Shown here: positions 1 through 8,094 of the stretch, one piece after another
Position numbering within the stretch: position 1 is the stretch's first letter
Layout: the number at the start of each line of letters is the position of its first letter
NCBI GenBank assembly: GCA_014804425.1
Contig: JAAUZV010000006.1
Span: forward strand, 70,540 to 134,539
DNA from: Lachnospiraceae bacterium
GTDB lineage: Bacteria > Bacillota > Clostridia > Lachnospirales > Lachnospiraceae
DNA: 64,000 nucleotides
Direction: 5' to 3'
The notes under the pieces: model-generated
What the model was told of the DNA's origin: nothing
The model's input: only the letters and a program-made list of their open reading frames with translations
Database searches by the model: none
Translations under genes and position numbers: made by a program

Positions 1-1285
1 GATAAAGAAGCAGCCACGCGATCCGCCAGTTCTCGGGATACTGCGCATAAATCTGCTCCACCTCGCTTGTCACCTCATCGACATAGACTTCGCTGCGCCG
101 TATCAAAGAAGTCAGATATAAGTAATAGCACCAATGCTCGGGCGCGCGCTTGCCATAGGTGAGATCCTGCTCCACGCGCTCTAAGATCCACTTCGCTTCA
201 TTGATGCGCTCCTCCGTGATCAGAAGCTGCGCCTTGAACAGACGCGCCGGAATGTTCCGTTCCTCCAATTCATTCATGCGCTCCACGATCTTTTTGGATT
301 CGCGGAGCCACACGGCTGACGAGATCTTTTTCGTGCGGAACGCGGCATAATAGTCCATCAGTGAGACTGTCAGGCGGCGCATTTCCTTTTTTCTCGAAAA
401 AGCAACGCCGTACCTCTTAGCTGCCGTGACCTGAATCTCAATACAGATGTCCACGGATGCGTTAAACAGCCGCACATAACCGAAATTATTGCCCGCATGC
501 AATCCCGCGCTGTCCACCACAAATCCGGTATTGCATATATTTCCCAAAAAATCATCGTCCGTCAGTACTTTTTTCTCAACGGAGAGAAAATCGCCGTCCG
601 TCTCGATGGCGAGCGCCGTATAGCCCCAGCCGTTGCGTGTGATCGTAATGCGCCCCTGCGCGGTGCTCTCCGGCTCCTCCATACGGATATGCGTCTCCAT
701 CGGAATGTACTCGATCGGCTGTTTTTTATTGATCTCGATCAAAAACTCATCCACATTCTGCTGATTGCCCTTCATGCCCGAAAGACCGAGATAAGTATTT
801 AAGTAACGGCAGTCCGTTCCGTGAAACAACGACAGAAAATCGGCACGATAAAACAACGCGACCGCTTCATCCCAATTTGTTTTGGCCAGATTGGCAAAAT
901 GAAAGAGATTCTTGACCGGTCCGAGCAGCGAGTTGAGTACGCTGTGAGAGACCGTCACCACGAACGGAATCGTATATTCACCCGCGCTGGAAACAATGGA
1001 GAATTCTCCCTTCTGGATGTCACCCTCCTCCATGCCGATGCCCGAAAAACGATAGATGATCTCTGCCTGTGTCCCCTCAAACTCCGCTTTCAGACACTGC
1101 ATGCGCAAAGAAGAGGAACGCACTGTTCCCGCGACCTGATTTCCTCCCCTTGACTTCAGCTGAAAGCTTCCCTTCACGGTCTCTCCCTTACGAATGGAAA
1201 GCTCGATCTTATAATCGGAAAGCACAAGGGATCCGGCATCATATTCAATTTTTCCGTCAATCAAGCGCTGCGTTACCGATTCCAC
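1..1285 (-). CDS. DUF5717-like large protein, N-terminal part (3' end outside window)
   Basis: About 428 codons are visible and the frame runs open off the left edge. It starts at a GTG at 1285 (VESVTQRLIDGKIEYD...), chosen because AAGGACGG lies about 8 bases upstream. The visible part is soluble, with no signal peptide: a beta-rich N-terminal half, then a helical section with TPR-like spacing ending in YPENWRIAWLLLYL. It resembles the DUF5717 family, very large proteins of Lachnospiraceae with unknown function. The family assignment is from memory of its N-terminus and is moderate; I infer no function. Confidence 0.7.
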   Translation of the reverse strand, partial: MESVTQRLIDGKIEYDAGSLVLSDYKIELSIRKGETVKGSFQLKSRGGNQVAGTVRSSSLRMQCLKAEFEGTQAEIIYRFSGIGMEEGDIQKGEFSIVSSAGEYTIPFVVTVSHSVLNSLLGPVKNLFHFANLAKTNWDEAVALFYRADFLSLFHGTDCRYLNTYLGLSGMKGNQQNVDEFLIEINKKQPIEYIPMETHIRMEEPESTAQGRITITRNGWGYTALAIETDGDFLSVEKKVLTDDDFLGNICNTGFVVDSAGLHAGNNFGYVRLFNASVDICIEIQVTAAKRYGVAFSRKKEMRRLTVSLMDYYAAFRTKKISSAVWLRESKKIVERMNELEERNIPARLFKAQLLITEERINEAKWILERVEQDLTYGKRAPEHWCYYLYLTSLIRRSEVYVDEVTSEVEQIYAQYPENWRIAWLLLY

Positions 1286-1324
1286 AACAAAAACCGTCCT
1301 TATACGTCATAAAAATCCACTTTT

Positions 1325-1353
1325 ATTATAGGATAAAACGACTTACTTCGCAA
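1325..1353 (-). promoter_or_regulatory. Promoter of the DUF5717-like gene
   Basis: On the minus strand TTGCGA (1348-1353) is followed after 17 bases by a consensus TATAAT (1325-1330). This puts the transcript start near 1318 and gives a leader of about 33 bases before the GTG start at 1285. Confidence 0.65.
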
Positions 1354-1454
1354 CGTATTATTTTGGTGTAAAAAATGTAAATGTACTGTCGGAAGATACG
1401 AACATCACATTCACTCATCCATATTCAAATTGATGATATCACCAGGAAAAATAA

Positions 1455-1483
1455 TTGACGCATTACTATAGAAATGCTAAAAT
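1455..1483 (+). promoter_or_regulatory. Promoter of the antisense RNA
   Basis: TTGACG (1455-1460), a 17-base spacer and TAAAAT (1478-1483), with TGC just before the -10 box (extended -10). It fires rightward towards the 3' end of the small toxin-like gene, as expected for a type I antitoxin promoter. Confidence 0.75.
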
Positions 1484-1489
1484 AAATAT

Positions 1490-1584
1490 GAAAAAGGTGC
1501 CGCCGTACAGTAGCGGTTCGCCAAGTTATTAGTTACTAATCAAAAAGCAACCATTATCCTTGGTCGGGGCGGTTGCTTTTTTGA
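1490..1584 (+). ncRNA. Putative type I antitoxin RNA, convergent with the toxin-like gene
   Basis: A transcript of about 95 nt is predicted from the promoter at 1455-1483 to the terminator at 1541-1584. No plausible reading frame is seen. Its 3' end lies over the last codons of the minus-strand peptide gene at 1554-1712, so the two RNAs are complementary over the terminator hairpin. This is the arrangement of txpA/RatA in Bacillus subtilis. Its 5' part (1502-1522) closely matches, in the same sense, part of the toxin mRNA leader (complement of 1767-1788). The extent is inferred from sites only. Confidence 0.6.
1541..1584. terminator. Intrinsic terminator of the antisense RNA, inside the toxin-like gene
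   Basis: AAAAAGCAACC (1542-1552) pairs with GGTTGCTTTTT (1571-1581), followed by T. The stem encodes part of the peptide's C-terminus on the minus strand, so one sequence serves as terminator, coding region and pairing site. Confidence 0.8.
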
Positions 1585-1712
1585 TGTCTAGTCGTCTTAG
1601 TAGTCTGCCAGATACTGATCACAGTAACGACAATGCTAATTACCGTCACTACAATACCGACAATCCCTACTATTACTTCAAACATCTCATGTTCCTTTCC
1701 CATATTTTCCAT
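1554..1712 (-). CDS. Small hydrophobic type I toxin-like peptide (52 aa)
   Basis: The peptide begins MENMGKEHEMFEVIVG. It has one membrane helix of I/V/G/T residues (about residues 11-34), then W and a basic tail rich in K, R, T and Q (QTTKTTRHQKSNRPDQG). Size and shape match holin-like or TxpA/Fst-type type I toxins, which insert in the membrane and depolarise the cell. The start ATG at 1712 follows GGAGGTGAT. That ribosome binding site sits in the loop of a perfect hairpin (1715-1733), and another hairpin (1744-1761) lies in the leader. With the convergent RNA it forms a type I toxin-antitoxin unit by inference. A small stress-response membrane peptide is the alternative. Confidence 0.65.
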   Translation of the reverse strand: MENMGKEHEMFEVIVGIVGIVVTVISIVVTVISIWQTTKTTRHQKSNRPDQG

Positions 1713-1714
1713 AT

Positions 1715-1733
1715 GTATCACCTCCGCTGATAC
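1715..1733 (-). promoter_or_regulatory. Hairpin holding the toxin ribosome binding site
   Basis: In the mRNA GTATCA and TGATAC form a perfect 6-bp stem around the loop GCGGAGG, which is the Shine-Dalgarno sequence for the ATG at 1712. This should limit translation, as in several type I toxin mRNAs. A second perfect hairpin, CAAAATG/CATTTTG with a 4-base loop, lies upstream at 1744-1761. Confidence 0.65.
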
Positions 1734-1852
1734 TGGAAGTTCTCAAAATGTACTCATTTTGGCAAAGGCGAACCGCATACCGTACTGCTTGGCAGCACCC
1801 ATGAAAATGTTATCATATCTCCACTTATTCTACAACTGAAATTTAGTATCAC

Positions 1853-2809
1853 TCATATAGTAACCGGCACCACACATACACGGTCCTTCAGCTGTGTGAC
1901 AAGTTCTAAAGACGGCGGTCTTGTCCCCTGCGTCGTCACAGCGCCTGCAGCGGCAGCCGTGGCAAATGACAGCCGCTCCTTCGGCAGGCAGCCGCGCATG
2001 GAGGACAGCGCGTATGCCGCAGCCATCGTATCGCCCGCGCCAACCGTGGAGCATACTGTCACAGGAACGGCGGGCGCATACCACGCTTCTTTCCCCGTCA
2101 GCAGGACAGCTCCCTGCGAACCCATGGAAACGAGAATTTCCGCGATGCCGCGCTCTGCGAGCACACGTGCCGCCGACAATGCCCGCTCTTTCTCATTCTC
2201 GCCCGTCATCTCCACATGCTGTTCCTTACAGTATGTTGAAAGCTCGTCAAGATTCGGCTTGATGATGTCCGGCTTTGCGGTGAGTCCCTCGCGAAACAGC
2301 GCGCCGTCCGCATCGAGCAGCGCCCTTGCGCCGTGCCTGTGAACAAGCCCGATCAGATCTGCATAGATGGTCTTTGGCACGCTCCCCGGCGCACTGCCGG
2401 AAAGTATGACAAGATCATCCTCCCGTATCGCCGCCTCCATGCCTTTATACAGAATATCAATCTCCGCATCCGTCACCGTCGGTCCCGCCTCATTGATCTC
2501 CGTCACATTCCCATCGTCGCCGACCACCTTTACGTTCGTTCTCGTCTCGCCGCTGATCAGCGTAAAGCAGCTTGGAACTTCCGTTTTATCCAAGGTCTCC
2601 CGTATGAATGCGCCCTGTCTGCCGCCCAAAAGTCCCATTGCAAGCGTTTCTCCGCCGAGCGCACAAACAGCGCGGGAGACATTGATACCCTTGCCCCCCG
2701 CGTCCTTAAGTGCCTCGCGGACACGATTCAATCCGCCGATATGCAGACTCTCCACCCGGACCGTCTTATCGACGGCAGGATTTAATGTTACCGTGATGAT
2801 TCTCGCCAT
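1853..2809 (-). CDS. fruK: 1-phosphofructokinase family sugar kinase (PfkB/ribokinase fold)
   Basis: 318 residues, usual length for FruK/LacC. The N-terminus MARIITVTLNPAVDKT and the GGKGINVSRA motif (about residues 38-47) are typical. The C-terminal GAGDTMAAAYAL holds the catalytic Asp and the anion hole of PfkB kinases. It should phosphorylate fructose-1-phosphate to the 1,6-bisphosphate; tagatose-6-phosphate kinase is the main alternative because no fructose PTS or FruR gene adjoins it here. The ATG at 2809 follows GGAG at good spacing. It lies 78 bases downstream of htpG in the same direction. Confidence 0.8.
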   Translation of the reverse strand: MARIITVTLNPAVDKTVRVESLHIGGLNRVREALKDAGGKGINVSRAVCALGGETLAMGLLGGRQGAFIRETLDKTEVPSCFTLISGETRTNVKVVGDDGNVTEINEAGPTVTDAEIDILYKGMEAAIREDDLVILSGSAPGSVPKTIYADLIGLVHRHGARALLDADGALFREGLTAKPDIIKPNLDELSTYCKEQHVEMTGENEKERALSAARVLAERGIAEILVSMGSQGAVLLTGKEAWYAPAVPVTVCSTVGAGDTMAAAYALSSMRGCLPKERLSFATAAAAGAVTTQGTRPPSLELVTQLKDRVCVVPVTI

Positions 2810-2887
2810 ACGATGCTCCGTCGCCTGTCTGGACGCTTTCTTCCAGACTCAACACAGATTCCTTTTAGAATCCGTTTATTTGTCACA

Positions 2888-4966
2888 TTATTTTGCCAAC
2901 AGCATCATGATCTTATTGCTTCTTGCCACAAACTTTGTCATCGCCTCCGGCTCAAGCGGCGCTTGCTGGATGAGTGCCAGATCGTAAAGCTGCTCGCAGA
3001 TCGTACTTACATTCTCGCCGTCCTTGTGCTCCAAAATATACTGAACCAGCTTATTATTTGCATTCAGGGTCAGCGTTAACCCTTCCTTGCCCATGCCCGG
3101 CATTCCCATTCCCGGCATCGCATACATTTTCATCATATCCTGCATGCGGCGCGTCTCCTCGGAGAGCGTTACCATGGAGGAAATGTCCTTATTTTTCAGC
3201 CGCTCAAGCTTGACTGTCACATTGTCTTTCTTGATCGCTTTCTTAAAGAGCTTATTTAACTCCTCAGACTGTGCCGCAAGCTCCTCCGCCGCCTTCTTGG
3301 ATGTCTTTGCCTTCATGTCATCCGTGATGTCCGCGTCGATCCGCATGAAACGGATGCCCTCGTTTTTGGACTCGAGCTGCGTGATGAACGGCTGGTCGAT
3401 ATTATCCTTTAAGATCACGGCATCCATCTTCGCCTTGCGGAACATATTGATATACTGGCTCTGCTGCACTTCATCCGTGACGTAGTAGATGACCTTTTCT
3501 TTCTTCTCATCTGCTTCCGCATCTTCTTCGTCCGCATCGCCGTCCGTATCCTCTGTCACAACCTCTGTCTCGACCGCTTCTCCGGTCTCCACATCTGTTG
3601 CCGCGCCGGCATCCTGATCCTCTTCCGCCGTATCGATCGGCTTCACTTCCAGGCACTCCGGCAGCGTACGGTACTCGCCGTCAATATTCTTAAACAGGAT
3701 ATAATCCGTCATTTTTTCGCAGAACTTATCGTCTTTTAAGCAGCCGAATTTGATGAACGGACTGATGTCATCCCAGTATTTCTGATATTCCTCTTTCTCC
3801 GTTTTGCAAAGTCCCGCCAGCTTGTCGGCAACCTTTTTCGTGATGTAATCGGAAATCTTCTTCACAAAGCCGTCATTCTGCAGCGCGCTTCTCGATACAT
3901 TGAGGGGCAGATCCGGACAGTCGATCACACCCTTTAAGAGCATCAAAAATTCAGGAATGACTTCCTTAATATTATCCGCAATGAACACCTGACTGTTATA
4001 CAGCTTGATCGTTCCCTCGATGGACTCGTACTCCATGTTGATCTTCGGGAAATAAAGAATTCCCTTTAAGTTAAATGGATAGTCCATATTTAAGTGAATC
4101 CAGAACAGCGGCTCCTTGTAATCCTGAAATACCTTGCGGTAAAATTCAAGGTACTCCTCCTTTGTGCATTCAGACGGATTTTTCGCCCAAAGCGGCGTTG
4201 TATCATTTAACAGTTCCGGACGCTTTGCGATCTTTAATTTTTCGGGATCGCCCTCTTTCTCCGGTGCGATCGTTTCGATCACGGTATCGGTATCAAGCTT
4301 CTCCTCCGCCTTGATCGTCTGCGTCGCCGTCGAATTCGCCACGGACAGATAGATCTCATACGGCATAAAAGAACAATATTTCTTTATGACCTCACGCGCC
4401 TTATACTCATTACAGAATTCCAGACAATCTTCATTTAAGTAGAGCGTGATCTCGGTACCGACCTCGTCCCGGCTGCCCTCGGTCATATCAAATTCTGTAC
4501 CGCCGTCGCATTCCCAATGTACCGGAGCTGCACCTTCCTTAAAGGAAAGCGTGTCGATATGCACCGCATCGGCAACCATGAATGCCGAGTAAAAACCGAG
4601 TCCGAAATGACCGATGATCTGGTCGTCGTTCGTCTTGTCCTTATATTTTTCAATGAAATCCGTTGCACCGGAAAATGCGATCTGGTTAATATATTCCTCC
4701 ACCTCGTCGGCGGTCATGCCAAGTCCGGTATCAATGAATTTCAGCGTTTTTTCCTCAGGATTACAGATGACCTGAATTTGGTTCTTGAAATCATCGGGGT
4801 AAGTATATTCTCCCATCATCTCCAGCTTTTTCAGCTTCGTGATCGCGTCACAGCCATTCGAGATCAGCTCCCGGTAAAAAATATCATGGTCGGAATAGAG
4901 CCATTTCTTGATGATTGGAAAAATATTGTCGCTGTTAATGGATAAGTTGCCGTGTTTCTGTTCCAT
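2888..4966 (-). CDS. htpG: Hsp90 family chaperone HtpG
   Basis: 692 residues, longer than the roughly 625 of E. coli HtpG. The GHKL ATPase domain shows the Asn helix (FYRELISNGCDAI), the DTGLGMT motif and the glycine-rich lid (GHFGLGFYSAF). The middle domain has the catalytic-loop region LPLNVSRSALQ, and a C-terminal dimerisation domain follows. The extra length is mostly an insert of about 50 mainly acidic residues just before VIYYVTDE (about residues 440-490). The gene has its own promoter with a CIRCE operator upstream, so HrcA control is likely. Role: ATP-driven folding of client proteins in the cytoplasm. Confidence 0.97.
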   Translation of the reverse strand: MEQKHGNLSINSDNIFPIIKKWLYSDHDIFYRELISNGCDAITKLKKLEMMGEYTYPDDFKNQIQVICNPEEKTLKFIDTGLGMTADEVEEYINQIAFSGATDFIEKYKDKTNDDQIIGHFGLGFYSAFMVADAVHIDTLSFKEGAAPVHWECDGGTEFDMTEGSRDEVGTEITLYLNEDCLEFCNEYKAREVIKKYCSFMPYEIYLSVANSTATQTIKAEEKLDTDTVIETIAPEKEGDPEKLKIAKRPELLNDTTPLWAKNPSECTKEEYLEFYRKVFQDYKEPLFWIHLNMDYPFNLKGILYFPKINMEYESIEGTIKLYNSQVFIADNIKEVIPEFLMLLKGVIDCPDLPLNVSRSALQNDGFVKKISDYITKKVADKLAGLCKTEKEEYQKYWDDISPFIKFGCLKDDKFCEKMTDYILFKNIDGEYRTLPECLEVKPIDTAEEDQDAGAATDVETGEAVETEVVTEDTDGDADEEDAEADEKKEKVIYYVTDEVQQSQYINMFRKAKMDAVILKDNIDQPFITQLESKNEGIRFMRIDADITDDMKAKTSKKAAEELAAQSEELNKLFKKAIKKDNVTVKLERLKNKDISSMVTLSEETRRMQDMMKMYAMPGMGMPGMGKEGLTLTLNANNKLVQYILEHKDGENVSTICEQLYDLALIQQAPLEPEAMTKFVARSNKIMMLLAK

Positions 4967-5009
4967 AAAAAATCACATTCCTTTCTTTGTCGCATTCGAT
5001 TCTTATAAC

Positions 5010-5038
5010 AGTTTAATTCGGTCGTTACAAAATGTCAA
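5010..5038 (-). promoter_or_regulatory. Promoter of htpG
   Basis: On the minus strand TTGACA (5033-5038), a 17-base spacer and TAAACT (5010-5015). It lies between the CIRCE element and the htpG start at 4966, giving a leader of about 38 bases. Confidence 0.7.
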
Positions 5039-5045
5039 GAAAAAA

Positions 5046-5072
5046 TTAGCACTCGTTTTGAACGAGTGCTAG
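5046..5072. promoter_or_regulatory. CIRCE element (HrcA operator)
   Basis: TTAGCACTC (5046-5054), a 9-base spacer and GAGTGCTAG (5064-5072). It matches the CIRCE consensus TTAGCACTC-N9-GAGTGCTAA at 17 of 18 arm positions with the exact spacer. It sits 7 bases upstream of the htpG -35 box. No other gene start is near, so it is assigned to htpG. Confidence 0.9.
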
Positions 5073-5149
5073 TAATCCTTGTGAAACCGCTCTATTATGC
5101 CTGTGCAGGGAATTATAAACTTTTTATAAAAGCCTGTGAATCTGCATCC

Positions 5150-6268
5150 TTATTCCTCAAACGCAAACGTAACGTCCGCAAAACAACGGTTATACACATC
5201 AAAAAAATCGGTGGTTGTCAGCTCCGAATCATGAAGCAGCCGGACTTCTTCCCAAAGCTCCTCATTGAGATAACGTGTCAAAGCCGACACAAACGACTCA
5301 TACTGTTCGCCGAACACCTGCTCGCGCTGCGCCCTGACGATCTCCACCTTATTTTTATCGGTCTGCTCCCTGTCAAAGGTGCTGACGCATTTTAAGATCT
5401 CGTAACCCTGCGGCGTCTCGACAATTCCGCTGACCTGACCGTTCTCAAGCGAAAACGCCACATCCTCAAACGTCTCGTCCATGTCTCCATGCCGCACAAA
5501 CAGCGTATTTTCATCCGCCTCGTTATAGAGCTCCATCAGGCTTTCAAAATCCTCTCCCGCCTCTAAACGTTCGCTCAGTTCGACCGCCAGCGCATAGCGC
5601 TCACCCTTCTCCTCCTCACTCATCGCATAACCGCCGTCCGCGCCGACTGCCGTCGTTGTTTTCAATAAAATATGCTGAATGGTGATCGTGCGCGCTTCAT
5701 CATCGCTGATCTCCGGGTTAATGTCTCGAATGATATAATGATAGACCTTGTCCGCCAGCGCATAATCCTGATACATGCCGTTGATCTGCTCCTGTGTGAT
5801 CTCCAGAAGCTCCCTCTCCCGATCGGAAAGTGAAGAAAAATAGGTTTCTGCCGCCCGCGTACACAGCGCCTGCTCCTCCTCGGAAAGCGAAACATTCATC
5901 TCCTGTGCGAGCAGCGTCATGGATTTCACACGCGCGATACGCGCGAGCACGGTTTCTTTCACATTTTCCTCCAAAGTCACACCGTTAAAATCCTGCTGCC
6001 ATATTTCTTCCCCGAACACATTCTCATACTGATTCTGCGTGTTTGTCAAATATACCATCAGCTCGCTTTTCATGCAGGAAACCGATCCGATGCGAAAAAT
6101 CTCACCGCGCGCAAACCCCGTCGTCAGAATGAGTTTCGTATTATTCTCGCTCGTCTCCTTCTGTCCGCAGGCGCAGACCCCGGACAGAAACGTCAGCACC
6201 AACATGAGCGCCGCCATCCGCCGCATGGCGTTTCCGAACTTTCGCACAGTGTTTTTCTTTTTTTCCAT
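5150..6268 (-). CDS. PrsA-like peptidyl-prolyl isomerase lipoprotein (parvulin family)
   Basis: 372 residues. The N-terminus has a basic n-region, a hydrophobic stretch and a lipobox VCAC (about residues 31-34), so it should be lipid-anchored outside the membrane. A SurA/PrsA-type helical N-domain follows. The parvulin domain begins at TIQHILLKT and includes the FESLMELYNEAD and GQVSGIVETPQGYEIL blocks (about residues 195-310). Expected role: folding of secreted proteins at the cell surface. The ATG at 6268 follows GAGGGAG. It reads in the same direction as the PHP gene, 32 bases downstream of it. Confidence 0.88.
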   Translation of the reverse strand: MEKKKNTVRKFGNAMRRMAALMLVLTFLSGVCACGQKETSENNTKLILTTGFARGEIFRIGSVSCMKSELMVYLTNTQNQYENVFGEEIWQQDFNGVTLEENVKETVLARIARVKSMTLLAQEMNVSLSEEEQALCTRAAETYFSSLSDRERELLEITQEQINGMYQDYALADKVYHYIIRDINPEISDDEARTITIQHILLKTTTAVGADGGYAMSEEEKGERYALAVELSERLEAGEDFESLMELYNEADENTLFVRHGDMDETFEDVAFSLENGQVSGIVETPQGYEILKCVSTFDREQTDKNKVEIVRAQREQVFGEQYESFVSALTRYLNEELWEEVRLLHDSELTTTDFFDVYNRCFADVTFAFEE

Positions 6269-6300
6269 TTCGCTATTACTACTCCCTCAACACAACTAAA

Positions 6301-7074
6301 TCATTCCCAGACTTCATTCCCGTCCAGCAGCACATACGGGTAGTCCGCGCGGTCAACGCCCCGCATGGACTTCAGTAACCTCACATAATCATGCACATCC
6401 TGCAATTTCTGCGAACACGCAATGCCGCCAAACAGCAGATCCGTGCTATGAATGTCCGACCCTGCCGTCATCGGCAGCCCGCAGCGCTGTGCGTATTCCC
6501 GCGCCCGCACGTCAAACTCCGGATTGTTGTGACCCTTACTTTTGTGACTGGCATGCGTCGCATTGACGCCCTCCACCGCATCCGTGAAATCCGGAAAGAT
6601 GCGGACTGCCGGAATATACGGCTCATCGCGGTACGGATGACAGTGCACCACCAGACCGCCTGCGGCATTCACCATCCGATATTGTTCCTCAATCGTTGCA
6701 TCCTTGATCTCAGGATGCGCCAAGAGCCACTCTTTGTCTAATCCGTAAATCAAAAATTCCGTTCCGTTATCATTTGCCTCCCAGCCGAAGAACACCTGAA
6801 GCCCGATGCGGTCTCCCTCCGCCTTCGCATCCTCATAACCCGCACAGAAGCGTTCCACCCACTCATGCCAGGGCAGCGACCTGTCGATACAACTGTTTCC
6901 GTAAAAAAAATGATCCGTTACCATGATTCCCGTATAGCCCGCCTCAAAACAGGCGCGCGCCATCTGTGCGCCGCTTGCTTTTGCGCAGGCGGATGCCTGC
7001 GACGTATGCAGATGTGTCTCATACACATAAGGATACCTGCTGTCAATCTTTAATATTTCTCCCGTCTGTCCCAT
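6301..7074 (-). CDS. PHP-domain metal-dependent hydrolase
   Basis: 257 residues from the ATG at 7074; a GTG three codons earlier is too close to the GGAG site. The four PHP motifs are visible: HLHTS near the N-terminus, VTDHFF, HCHPYR in the middle and AGSDIH towards the end. These histidines and aspartates bind the metal cluster. PHP proteins of this type hydrolyse phosphoesters (histidinol phosphatase-like or TrpH/YciV-like). The substrate cannot be read from the sequence, and no histidine genes adjoin it. Confidence 0.85.
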   Translation of the reverse strand: MGQTGEILKIDSRYPYVYETHLHTSQASACAKASGAQMARACFEAGYTGIMVTDHFFYGNSCIDRSLPWHEWVERFCAGYEDAKAEGDRIGLQVFFGWEANDNGTEFLIYGLDKEWLLAHPEIKDATIEEQYRMVNAAGGLVVHCHPYRDEPYIPAVRIFPDFTDAVEGVNATHASHKSKGHNNPEFDVRAREYAQRCGLPMTAGSDIHSTDLLFGGIACSQKLQDVHDYVRLLKSMRGVDRADYPYVLLDGNEVWE

Positions 7075-7095
7075 TGTTCCCACACTCCGCTGTTT

Positions 7096-8094
7096 TTAAT
7101 ATCCGATCACATACCATTTCCCATCGATTTTTGCGACTGTCAGTATCTCACCGTCACTGTACTCGCCCTCGCTGCCCTTATAGGTTATTTCGACTTCCAC
7201 CTCATAACCGCTGTTGATGGAAACGTCATATTGAAAATCTTCCATAAGATCCTGCTCAAGATCCCGGATCTGATACTCCAAAAGCGGCTCTGCCTGTACG
7301 ATCGTATAAGTCATTTTCACATGGTTACCGCAATCCCACTCTAAGTTTTCATTAAAGTCTTCCCACAATTCCCGCTCAGAGCCATAATCGCGTGTCAGCT
7401 CACGCCGCACATCCCCACGGAGCCGTTCGGGAAATGCCTCCAACATTTTCCCCATATCCTGTTTTTCCAAACCATTCATTAAAACGCCGACAGCCTGCTG
7501 ATATGTTTTGTGACTGTTATCCCGCGCCAAAAGAACAATAAGCAGAACGAGCGCCACCGCCACGATGAGTCCGACGATCGTGCCGATGATCACAAGCGCC
7601 TTGCGGCTGCTCTGCGGCTGTACCGCGACTCCATACGGACTATACGGATTTCCTGCAAAATATCCGTCCTCGCCCGCATAGCCCGGCATGTTCGGGTAGG
7701 ATTGCTCCCCGTTTCCATATATCTGCCCGTTTGCATACGGCAGCTCCCCATTCCCATACGGCTGTCCGTTCGCATACACCGGGCCCGCATTTCCATATAG
7801 CTGCCCGTTCGCATACACCGGGCCCGCATTTCCATATGGCTGCCCATTCGCATACACAGGTGCCACATTCTCATATGGCTGACCGCTTACATACGGCGGC
7901 TCTCCATTCCCATACGGCTGCCCGTTCGCATACACCGGGCCCGCATTCCCGTATGGTCGGTCCCCTATATACGCCGTCTCTCCGTTTCCAAGCGGCTGCA
8001 TAGGTGTAAGGTCAATCTCCGTCGGTGTGCCGCATAATGCGCAAAACCGGGCGCCGCTTTGCAGCTCCGTCCCGCAATTCCTACAATAACTCAT
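7096..8094 (-). CDS. Zinc-ribbon membrane protein with tandem PYGN/VYANGQ repeats
   Basis: 332 residues, starting MSYCRNCGTELQSGARFC. The start at 8094 is preferred to an ATG 18 bases upstream because GGAGGAG lies 6 bases before it. Order: zinc ribbon of two CxxC pairs (residues 4-24), a tandem repeat of about 13 residues built on PYGN...PVYANGQ (about 40-140), one membrane helix (about 165-190), and an extracytoplasmic domain of about 140 residues rich in charged residues. Zinc-ribbon/TM/extracellular proteins are common in Lachnospiraceae without known function. It overlaps the dihydrofolate reductase gene by 14 bases, so coupling is likely. Confidence 0.75.
   Translation of the reverse strand: MSYCRNCGTELQSGARFCALCGTPTEIDLTPMQPLGNGETAYIGDRPYGNAGPVYANGQPYGNGEPPYVSGQPYENVAPVYANGQPYGNAGPVYANGQLYGNAGPVYANGQPYGNGELPYANGQIYGNGEQSYPNMPGYAGEDGYFAGNPYSPYGVAVQPQSSRKALVIIGTIVGLIVAVALVLLIVLLARDNSHKTYQQAVGVLMNGLEKQDMGKMLEAFPERLRGDVRRELTRDYGSERELWEDFNENLEWDCGNHVKMTYTIVQAEPLLEYQIRDLEQDLMEDFQYDVSINSGYEVEVEITYKGSEGEYSDGEILTVAKIDGKWYVIGY

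Noticed and set aside
1896..2342. Plus-strand open frames opposite fruK
   Set aside because: Overlapping shadow frames; the minus-strand PfkB motifs are unambiguous.
7690..7975. Possible CRISPR-like array
   Set aside because: The repeats are contiguous, in frame and code for a protein repeat; there are no unique spacers.
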